From NCBI RefSeq assembly GCF_001457435.1, contig NZ_LN881717.1:505896-569895 (forward strand): a DNA stretch of 64,000 nucleotides. Reading direction: 5' to 3'. How positions within the stretch are numbered: position 1 is the stretch's first letter; every line of letters begins with the position of its first letter. The translations under genes and the position numbers were made by a program. The DNA is from Actinobaculum massiliense. GTDB taxonomy: Bacteria; Actinomycetota; Actinomycetes; Actinomycetales; Actinomycetaceae. The notes under the pieces are model-generated. The model was not told where the DNA came from. It searched no databases and worked only from the letters and a program-made list of their open reading frames with translations. Of this stretch, positions 16,965-24,060 are shown piece after piece.

Positions 16965-17399
16965 ATGATCGGAGAGATGTTGCCTTCACGCGCGAACGGA
17001 CGGCGCCGCGACCGCCACGGGCGCGGAATTCGCGGCCCGCTCTTCTCCTACGCGCTACCAGCCTGGCGCACCCGCGCAGCTCGGTTCGACGACATAATCG
17101 TCTACGAACTCGCTACCTATCGCCGCATCCTCGGTGACGAAATGAAGGAGCTCGATTTTGGGGTTCTCGACGTTCCCGCAGACGACCCTTCGCCTTGGGA
17201 GGACGGCGTTCCGCTTGCTCGCTACCTACCTTTTGCACCCGGCGGCAAGACCACTGGGCGATTGATCTTCTACCGCATGCCCATTTTGCATTCGGCACGC
17301 CGCGCTCCCGATCTGAATCTCTTTGTGCACGAGGTCGTCACCGAACAACTCGCCATCGCCATCGGGAAATTCCCCGAGGAAATCGACTTTCTGCGCTAA
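16965..17399 (+). CDS. Metallopeptidase family protein with altered zinc motif
   Basis: This protein of about 144 residues matches the actinobacterial zincin-like (PF06262-type) family: RRRDRHGRGIRGPL at the N-terminus, LPAWRTRAARFDDI, and a C-terminal helix LFVHEVVTEQLA followed by FPEEIDFL. Active members usually carry HExxH. Here the helix reads HEVVTE, so the second zinc His is Glu or absent, and catalysis is doubtful. ATG 16965 is preferred on the leaderless spacing; ATG 16956 and 16977 are alternatives. It overlaps the lacI stop by 4 bp tail to tail and is divergent from DUF3499, its usual neighbour. Confidence 0.8.
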   Translation: MIGEMLPSRANGRRRDRHGRGIRGPLFSYALPAWRTRAARFDDIIVYELATYRRILGDEMKELDFGVLDVPADDPSPWEDGVPLARYLPFAPGGKTTGRLIFYRMPILHSARRAPDLNLFVHEVVTEQLAIAIGKFPEEIDFLR

Positions 17400-18406
17400 C
17401 GGGTGCTTCCTGCCGCCCGCAGGCGTGGGACGAGACGAACCGCGGTCTCGTCCGCGTTTCCCGACTCATCCCCCGGTGACCCTTCCCCCTCAATAATTCC
17501 GTAGAGCACGTTGACCGCAGAGCGTGCCAACTCTTGCGTGGGTTGGCACACGGTGGTTATCTGCGGTTCGACGACCCGCGTGAGAGGAAGACCGTCAAAG
17601 CCCGTCACCATCACATCTTCCGGCACCCGCAGACCGCGCCGATTGAGGGCACCAAGTGCGCCCAGCGCGATCAGGTCATCTGCACATACAACGGCATCGG
17701 GAACCTCGCCCATTTTTTCGACGCCGGAGATGCCCGTCTCGAAGTTGAATTGGTAGCGGTACTCACCCGTCACTCGGATACCCAGGCGCTTGGAGATAGC
17801 CATGAAAGCCTCGTGTCTTTCAACACCGGTGGACGTAGCCCTATCACCCCCAATGAAATACATTGACCGGGCGCCTCTACCGTGGAGGTACTCCACAACT
17901 TGCTTCATGCCATCCCCGTTATCAACGCCCACAAATTCTGCAACACCGGGGCCCGCGTAGCGATCTAGCTGAACCAGCGGCATTATTTTCCGGACCGATC
18001 GAATCAGTTCCGCCGACCTGTCCAACCAGGCGGGGACGACGATGACTCCGTCCACCTGGGTAGAACGAAAGATTCTAAAGCGCTCCTCCTCGCGCGCGGG
18101 ATCCCAGCGCGAGTCAGCAACCAATAGCTGAGCGCCCCGCGAGAATAACTGCTCTTCAATTTCGTGAATAATCCCGGCGAAGAAAGGGTTTTCGAGGTGC
18201 GGTACAAGCATTCCGACAACATTTGCCCGCCCGCGGCGAAGCGCCTGCCCGATCAAATTCGGTTTGTAGCCGAGCGATTTTGCCACTTCCCGCACATTTT
18301 CCACGGTCGCAGCCGCAACTCTCCCCCGGCCCGTGAGCGCACGCGAGGCGGTGCCAATCGAGACGCCCGCTGCCCGTGCGACGTCGTGAAGCGTCACGTC
18401 TCCCAA
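17396..18406 (-). CDS. LacI family transcriptional regulator of the nucleoside cassette
   Basis: This protein of about 336 residues has an N-terminal helix-turn-helix, VTLHDVARAAGVSIGTASRAL, with hinge helix YKPNLIGQALRRGR. The periplasmic-binding-protein-like effector domain follows (VGMLVPHLENPFF to VTGFDGLPL). The frame is open to 18451, but GGAGGG stands five bases before TTG 18406, and GTG 18397 is also possible. It is divergent from the nucleoside hydrolase, MFS and ribokinase genes and very likely represses them through the palindrome at 18648-18665. The effector is probably a nucleoside or ribose, by context. Confidence 0.9.
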   Translation of the reverse strand: MGDVTLHDVARAAGVSIGTASRALTGRGRVAAATVENVREVAKSLGYKPNLIGQALRRGRANVVGMLVPHLENPFFAGIIHEIEEQLFSRGAQLLVADSRWDPAREEERFRIFRSTQVDGVIVVPAWLDRSAELIRSVRKIMPLVQLDRYAGPGVAEFVGVDNGDGMKQVVEYLHGRGARSMYFIGGDRATSTGVERHEAFMAISKRLGIRVTGEYRYQFNFETGISGVEKMGEVPDAVVCADDLIALGALGALNRRGLRVPEDVMVTGFDGLPLTRVVEPQITTVCQPTQELARSAVNVLYGIIEGEGSPGDESGNADETAVRLVPRLRAAGSTR

Positions 18407-18605
18407 CACATCCCTCCGATCATGACCCCGCGCGAAACAAAATATTTCCACGCGAATCTAAGCGTTCTAAACAGCCAAAACCCCAATCCGCCGAGTACGA
18501 CACCGGGATTTCCTCCTCATCCTAAGTGAAGCAGTCGGCGAAGCGCTCCAAACACCTCATTAATCCATAACCCTCTGTGAGGCCCAGACCACAAAAACCA
18601 CCTTC

Positions 18606-18633
18606 TTGACACAAGAAAAATTCATGCAATAAT
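18606..18633 (+). promoter_or_regulatory. Promoter of the second nucleoside cassette
   Basis: A perfect TTGACA (18606-18611) is followed after 16 bases by AATAAT (18628-18633) with an extended TGC before it. Transcription would start near 18640, giving a leader of about 200 bases before the hydrolase ATG. Confidence 0.8.
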
Positions 18634-18647
18634 CACTTTACGGCCGG

Positions 18648-18665
18648 TGCGTAAACGTTTACGCA
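18648..18665. promoter_or_regulatory. LacI-type operator, perfect 18-bp palindrome
   Basis: TGCGTAAACGTTTACGCA is its own reverse complement and has the central CG step of LacI-family operators. It begins about 8 bases downstream of the predicted transcription start, a position suited to blocking RNA polymerase. Confidence 0.85.
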
Positions 18666-18674
18666 TACGTTTGC
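18663..18674. promoter_or_regulatory. Second, imperfect LacI-type operator
   Basis: GCATACGTTTGC is palindromic at five of six pairs and is centred 12 bp downstream of the main operator. It would place a second repressor dimer on nearly the same helix face. Confidence 0.5.
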
Positions 18675-18762
18675 AAGCATAAAGTATCTTTTGTTTTCGT
18701 TTGCAGAATATAGAGGCTTAGCGAATCGCAAAGTGAGCTTTCGCTCGGATGTCAGCGCGGCC

Positions 18763-18820
18763 GGTCCTCAAAGCAGAGGAACCAAACCACATAACGACCG
18801 GGCAAGGAGGCTCCCGGTCG
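18763..18820 (+). other. Structured 5' leader of nucleoside hydrolase copy 2
   Basis: Two hairpins stand before the hydrolase. GGTCCTC pairs with GAGGAACC (one bulge) at about 18763-18784, and CGACCGGG (18795-18802) pairs with CCCGGTCG (18813-18820). The loop of the second contains AAGGAGG. The actual Shine-Dalgarno AAAGGAG lies between this stem and ATG 18840. The rest of the 18407-18839 gap holds the promoter and operators; I see no other gene in it. Confidence 0.5.
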
Positions 18821-18839
18821 AGTTCAAAGGAGAATTCAG

Positions 18840-19799
18840 ATGACCAAGAAAATTATTCTTGACTGCGATCCGGGGCACGACGACGCCATCGCTCTGATGC
18901 TTGCCGCTGGCAATCCGGAAATTGATCTACTTGCCATCACCACAGTGGGCGGGAACGCGGTGCTTGAGAAGACCACCCGCAACGCACGCGGAGTTATGGC
19001 GATGGCGCAAATCATTGATGTCCCCATTGCCGCTGGTGCCGTTCGCCCCCTCATGCGCGAGGGCGAGGATGCGGATGTACACGGCGAATCCGGCCTCGAT
19101 GGAGTCGACCTTCCCGAGCCCACAACCGAACTCGATCCGCGTCACGGGGTGGACCTCATTATCGACACGATTATGGAGAACGAGCCGGGCAGCGTGATCC
19201 TTGTACCGACCGGGCCGCTTACAAATATTGCGATGGCGATTCGAAAGGAACCGCGCATTATCGAACGGGTCAAGGAAGTAGTGCTAATGGGCGGCGGCGT
19301 TCACGTTGGAAACTGGTCCGCGGTTGCCGAGTTCAATATCAAGATCGATCCGGAAGCCGCCGCTATAGTTTTTGGCGCACCATGGAAGGTCACAATGATC
19401 GGCCTGGACGTCACCCACAAGGCTTTGGCAACGGACGAGGTGTGCGACCGCATCCGCGCCCTCAATACCCCGCTGGCAGACTTCGCCCTCGGGCTACTCA
19501 CCTTCTTCCGGCAGGCATACCACGACGCCCAGGGATTCGAATTCCCGCCCGTTCATGATCCGGTTGCCGTTGCGACCGTGATTGATCCCAGCGTTGTGAA
19601 CCTAGTGAAGGCGCCAATTCACGTGGAAACCAAGGGCGAGCACACCCTGGGGATGACGGTTACCGAACTGCGATATGGACACACCCCCGAGGATTGCCAC
19701 ACCTACGCCGCTTTGGATCTCGACTTCGAGAAATTCTGGTCCCTCGTCGTCGACGCTATTGAGCGTCTCGGCAAGCAGATCGGGGTAACAAATGACTAA
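18840..19799 (+). CDS. Nucleoside hydrolase (copy 2)
   Basis: This 319-residue ribonucleoside hydrolase has DCDPGHDDAIALML at residues 6-19, VPTGPLTNIAMA, GGGVHVGNWS, AEFNIKIDPEAA and the distal PPVHDPVAV. It closely parallels copy 1 at 4066-5034. AAAGGAG seven bases before ATG 18840 fixes the start. It overlaps the downstream MFS gene by 8 bp. Released ribose would be phosphorylated by the ribokinase two genes on. Control by the divergent LacI protein is inferred from the operator palindrome. Confidence 0.94.
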   Translation: MTKKIILDCDPGHDDAIALMLAAGNPEIDLLAITTVGGNAVLEKTTRNARGVMAMAQIIDVPIAAGAVRPLMREGEDADVHGESGLDGVDLPEPTTELDPRHGVDLIIDTIMENEPGSVILVPTGPLTNIAMAIRKEPRIIERVKEVVLMGGGVHVGNWSAVAEFNIKIDPEAAAIVFGAPWKVTMIGLDVTHKALATDEVCDRIRALNTPLADFALGLLTFFRQAYHDAQGFEFPPVHDPVAVATVIDPSVVNLVKAPIHVETKGEHTLGMTVTELRYGHTPEDCHTYAALDLDFEKFWSLVVDAIERLGKQIGVTND

Positions 19800-21297
19800 T
19801 TCTGAGCTTCCCAACACGCTAGTGAAAAATGCTCAAGCCGATAAGGCCAGGCACACGGTGGAAACGCCCCAACTTCGGGAAAATCAAATTCTGCGCGCGG
19901 GCCAGATTATTTCAACCGACCACAAGTCCATTGCCGCGCTCATGTTTGCGCTTTTGGCAGCATGTTTTGCATTCCAGCTGAATGCCTCAATGCTTTCACC
20001 CGCCCTGAAGGGGATGGAAAGTGCCCTCAACGCAACCACCGCGGAAATTGGACTAACGCAGACGGCTTTCTTCGCTTCTGCCGCGGTTTTCTCGCTTTTC
20101 CTTCCGCGCCTGGCTGATCTACGGGGACGACGGCGAGTGCTTACCGTAATGATGCTTCTCACCGGAATCGGTTGTGTGATCAGCGCAGTTGGCCCGAGTG
20201 TGCAGTGGCTATTCGTGGGACGAATCGTGCAGGGAGTGGCCGGCCCAACCGTGGTGATGTGCCTCATTCAGTTGCGCACTCACGTCTTTGACCCCAAGAA
20301 ATACGGCCTGCTTATGGGTGTGATTACCTCGGTGAATGGCGGCATCGCCGGTGTCGATGCAATCCTGGGTGGATGGCTTTTCGACCACTATGGTTACGAA
20401 TCCATCTTCTGGACGATGGCCGTCATCGCCGTCATTGGGGCGCTGAGCCTGCACTTCATGACGAACGAATCGACCGTCGTCAATCCTCCAAAAATGGACT
20501 GGATCGGAACCCTGCTCCTGGTGCTCGCGGTGGGGTCGCTCTACCTCGCTCTTAATGAACTCGCGGCCCTAGAGGACGCGAATTGGGTATTCATTGGAAT
20601 CCTCAGTGTTCTTACCATCGCGTCCTTCGTGGCCTTCTGGAAGGTCGAGCAGCGCTCACGCCAACCACTAGTAACGACCCGCTACCTCAAGGATCGGGCG
20701 ACCTGGGGTCTGCTACTCACCACGTTCCTCACTCTGACCGGGGTGTTTGCCGTAATGAACCAGATTGTTCCCGCCATCGCCCAGGATGCGGAAGCGGGGG
20801 CGAGCCTGAGCCCGTCGGTGGCACCGTTCGTTACTCTCACTCCCTACGCCCTCGCCGGTCTCGCTATGGGACCGCTGTCTGGGTACATGGCCGGACGCTT
20901 CGGATATAAGAAGGTTCTCCAAGTGGGCCTCGTAGGTAGCGTAATCACCGTGGCGCTAACGCTACTTCTGGTAGGAAACACGAACTTGGCAATATTCGCC
21001 ATCATCTCAATTTTGGTGGGAATCTCCTACGCGGGAATTGCCAATATTATGCTCAACGGCTTGTGTATTGTGCTTTCCCCCGAGGATAACCCGGGATACC
21101 TCCCGGGCTTGAATGCGGGAGCGTTCAACCTCGGTGCCGGCTTATCCTTTGTGGTCCTCCCCCTCGTGCAGACCATCATGACGCGCGCTTCGGGTGTGGC
21201 GAGCGGATACACCAGCGGCATTATCGTTGGCGTCATCATTCTCGGTCTTGCCCTCGCTTGCAGTTGCTTGATACCGCGCGAGCGCACAGTAGAGTAA
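19792..21297 (+). CDS. MFS transporter, probable nucleoside importer (copy 2)
   Basis: This 501-residue protein has an N-terminal cytosolic extension of about 45 residues and then about 12 to 14 transmembrane segments. The loop motif ADLRGRRR follows helix 2, and FQLNASMLSPAL and VQGVAGPTV are shared with copy 1. The start overlaps the hydrolase stop by 8 bp, so translation is probably coupled. Nucleoside import is inferred from the operon, not from any substrate motif. In copy 1 the two genes are separated by 143 bp instead of overlapping, so the two cassettes have diverged in layout. Confidence 0.87.
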   Translation: MTNSELPNTLVKNAQADKARHTVETPQLRENQILRAGQIISTDHKSIAALMFALLAACFAFQLNASMLSPALKGMESALNATTAEIGLTQTAFFASAAVFSLFLPRLADLRGRRRVLTVMMLLTGIGCVISAVGPSVQWLFVGRIVQGVAGPTVVMCLIQLRTHVFDPKKYGLLMGVITSVNGGIAGVDAILGGWLFDHYGYESIFWTMAVIAVIGALSLHFMTNESTVVNPPKMDWIGTLLLVLAVGSLYLALNELAALEDANWVFIGILSVLTIASFVAFWKVEQRSRQPLVTTRYLKDRATWGLLLTTFLTLTGVFAVMNQIVPAIAQDAEAGASLSPSVAPFVTLTPYALAGLAMGPLSGYMAGRFGYKKVLQVGLVGSVITVALTLLLVGNTNLAIFAIISILVGISYAGIANIMLNGLCIVLSPEDNPGYLPGLNAGAFNLGAGLSFVVLPLVQTIMTRASGVASGYTSGIIVGVIILGLALACSCLIPRERTVE

Positions 21298-21417
21298 GAA
21301 ACAACCGTAACGGGCTGCACCGCATCTGGCGCAAGAAGTCCTCGGAACACCGATGGATGACCACAGCGGGATGCGGTGCGGCCCCTACGTATATTCGGAC
21401 TTTGAAAGGACTCTTTC

Positions 21418-22470
21418 GTGAACTCCCACATTTCGAGCCTCATGCCCACCGATTCCGCCTCGGCACATTCATCGAGCTCGCAAAGCAATGGCGCCCGCGG
21501 GCTCGATTCGGTGCGGATGCGAGAGCAATTGCGGCGCGTATCCGGCAAAGTCGCCGTGGTCGGCTCGGCAAATGCGGACCTGACGATTCAAACTAAGTCG
21601 CTGCCGAAGCCGGGGCAAACCGTGCACGGATCCGCGCTGAAAATTCTTCCCGGCGGAAAATCAGCGAACCAATCGGTGCAGGCAGCGCGCCTGGGCGCCG
21701 AGGTCGCGTTCATTGGCGCCCTCGGGAATGATCCCAATGCCAGCGTTCTGCAAAACTCGCTTCGCGGTGCCGAAGTTAACCTTGACGGTTGCGAGAACGT
21801 GGAAGACGCCACCGGGGCCGCGGTCATTACCGTCGACGCCGAGGCAGAAAACACGATTGTGCTCAGCCCCGGCGCCAATGCGCACGTCAATGCGCAGTTC
21901 GTGGGCCGCCACGCGGAGGCGATTCGCGGCGCCGAAGTGCTCGGCTTGTGTTTTGAAATCCCCATGGACGGAATTATCGAAGCCGCAAAAATCGCTCACG
22001 AGGCCGGCACCCGGGTCTTCCTCAACCCCTCGCCCTATGAGGACGTGCCCGAAGAGCTCCTCGCCCTCACCGATGTGCTCGTGGTCAACGAGGGCGAGCT
22101 CGCCGGGCTCCTTGGAGAAGCTCTCGACGACGACGCCGCTCTGGTCGAAAACTCCGAAACGCAGCAACAGATCGCGGGCAAACTGGCCGAACATGGGGTC
22201 AAAAGGGCAATTATTACCCTCGGCTCCGAAGGCTCCATCGTGGTTGACGGCGGGCAAGCCACCCGGATTCCGCCGGTACGCACAAAGGCGGTTGATACCA
22301 CCGGTTGTGGAGATTCCTACTTTGGAAGCCTGCTCGCATTTTCTGCCGCGGGAGATTCGCTTATTGAAGCGGCGCAGGGGGCAAGCTTTGTTTCCAGCGT
22401 TGCCGCGACCTCACTCGGGGCACAATCCAGTTACGCCACCTGTAGCGAGCTGGAGCTGGAACTCGGATAG
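21418..22470 (+). CDS. rbsK: Ribokinase (PfkB family)
   Basis: This 350-residue kinase would make ribose 5-phosphate from the ribose freed by the hydrolases. VVGSANADLTIQT begins the fold near residue 42; PGGKSANQSVQAARLG is the first PfkB signature. NEGELAGLLG and DTTGCGDSYFGSLLAF (catalytic Asp) form the second. The usual Ala of DTxGAGD is Cys. An unconserved N-terminal extension of about 40 Ser-rich residues precedes the fold. The GTG start at 21418 has GAAAGGA upstream. It follows the MFS gene by 120 bp and is taken as the third gene of the cassette. Specificity for ribose is inference. Confidence 0.88.
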   Translation: MNSHISSLMPTDSASAHSSSSQSNGARGLDSVRMREQLRRVSGKVAVVGSANADLTIQTKSLPKPGQTVHGSALKILPGGKSANQSVQAARLGAEVAFIGALGNDPNASVLQNSLRGAEVNLDGCENVEDATGAAVITVDAEAENTIVLSPGANAHVNAQFVGRHAEAIRGAEVLGLCFEIPMDGIIEAAKIAHEAGTRVFLNPSPYEDVPEELLALTDVLVVNEGELAGLLGEALDDDAALVENSETQQQIAGKLAEHGVKRAIITLGSEGSIVVDGGQATRIPPVRTKAVDTTGCGDSYFGSLLAFSAAGDSLIEAAQGASFVSSVAATSLGAQSSYATCSELELELG

Positions 22471-22521
22471 CGCCTCGGCAGCCGCCTCGGCGCTGGTGCG
22501 GTCACGCGAGCCAGGCGCCGC

Positions 22522-24060
22522 TTAGTCCACCACAGTGATACGCCGGCTCGCCTGCTGTTCGCTTGATTGCTGAGCGGGGACCCAGGCGCCACCACGGCCC
22601 CCAGAGACGGTTTCCAGCGCGATTCCCGCCACGGAAACCGGGGCTTCTGCTCGCACCAGGGCCCCGACGGCCCCGCGCGGAAGCTCAACCGATTTTCCGC
22701 TCAGCTCTTCACCGAGTTGCAGGGCAATCGGATCCAAGCTTTTCCCGCGAGAGTCGACGGGAATGACTTCGAGCGCGCCGGTGCCGGCAACCGCTAGCGA
22801 AGCTACGCCCGCCCGCGGGCTGGCGTCATCCTCCCCGGGCGCGGACACGAAGTTTCCCCAGGCCAGGGCGTGCCGGGTAGCCGATCCCACCGGGCCGGCC
22901 CAGGTTGCATCCACCCCGGTTGAAAGGCGCACGCCCGCGGCGACGTCGGCACCCGCCTCCACCTGAAGCGAGTAAAGCCCGGCCTCAAGGCCCGCCAGCG
23001 TCAAGTCCGTTACCGAACCCGCCGCTACCGTCACTTCCCCGCCCGGGATGAGCTCGCTCCCCTTTTCTCCCAGCAGGTGCACGGAAACGTTCGTCTCCTC
23101 CCCCGGATTGACGATCCGCAACACGGGAGCCTCCTGCTCGCTACCGCCTATGAGTACGCCCGGGATCGTCAGTTCGGAGCCGGCACTCGCGCCGCTAATA
23201 AAGTCAATTCCCCCGCTCCGCGAGCCTTCGAGCGTATGCGTCTGCAGGCTCGCTCCGAACACGCCGGAGTTTGTGCTCAGATGCAAAGCCAGGCGCCGGG
23301 CTTCCGGAATGAGGCCATCCATACGCAAGCGCTCGGTCTTACCGCCATCAACCACGAGCGCCGATCCGGTCCCTAACTCCAGTTTTCCGCCCGGTCCGTA
23401 GGCCTCAATGGTGACTCGAACCGGATTGATACCGGGGTTTGTGACCACGAGTTCGTTGGAGGTTCCCACCGCCGCCTGTGATCCGACAATCCAGGTATCG
23501 GCGCTGGGAGTCAGGCAGGGGTTGAGGGCAAGGCCGCGCGAATCGCCGTCGCTCGCGAAGTAGCGATGCACACCGGCAAGCGCCGTCGACCCCGCCTCCG
23601 TTGCTGACACCACTCGCGGGGCATCCTCCGCGAAAACAACCTCGTCCGAATCACTTGCCCATTGCAAAGACAGCTCCGAAGTTTTCACATTGACGTTAGC
23701 TTCGGTAGCGCTCATTCCCTCCGAAAACGTGCGCGCGAACCCACCGCCACACACCATTCGCGCCGGCATCGACGCCGCCTCGGCTGGAGCCGGCGTGGCA
23801 GGCGCGGCGTTTTCTTTGGGAAGCACGCCCATCGCGCAGGCGGCGACGAAAACGGCCAGCGCGCCCATCGCCGATACAAACCGGCGGCCACGCATTTTTT
23901 GCCGGCGCAAGGCTCGCCGTTCTTCCCGGCTGAGCCGCCCCGAACGCGAACGCTTGCGGGCGGGGCGCTCGGACGTGGTGGTCGTAGTGAGCTCCTCGCT
24001 CGCGGCTAGTTCTTTAGCCGCCGTTGGTTCCTGCGGTGGCCGCGTTTCGTTGTTTTCCAT
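22522..24060 (-). CDS. DUF5719 family secreted protein
   Basis: This 512-residue protein has a charged cytosolic N-terminus (about 60 residues ending RREERRALRRQKMRGRR-like), one transmembrane segment near residues 60-80 and a large extracytoplasmic beta-rich region. It matches the actinobacterial DUF5719 family by layout and by its fixed place after a WhiB gene and a large glycosyltransferase. ATG 24060 overlaps the glycosyltransferase stop as TAATG, so the two are coupled. No catalytic motif is visible; a role in surface glycan or wall assembly is inferred from the partner. Confidence 0.8.
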   Translation of the reverse strand: MENNETRPPQEPTAAKELAASEELTTTTTSERPARKRSRSGRLSREERRALRRQKMRGRRFVSAMGALAVFVAACAMGVLPKENAAPATPAPAEAASMPARMVCGGGFARTFSEGMSATEANVNVKTSELSLQWASDSDEVVFAEDAPRVVSATEAGSTALAGVHRYFASDGDSRGLALNPCLTPSADTWIVGSQAAVGTSNELVVTNPGINPVRVTIEAYGPGGKLELGTGSALVVDGGKTERLRMDGLIPEARRLALHLSTNSGVFGASLQTHTLEGSRSGGIDFISGASAGSELTIPGVLIGGSEQEAPVLRIVNPGEETNVSVHLLGEKGSELIPGGEVTVAAGSVTDLTLAGLEAGLYSLQVEAGADVAAGVRLSTGVDATWAGPVGSATRHALAWGNFVSAPGEDDASPRAGVASLAVAGTGALEVIPVDSRGKSLDPIALQLGEELSGKSVELPRGAVGALVRAEAPVSVAGIALETVSGGRGGAWVPAQQSSEQQASRRITVVD

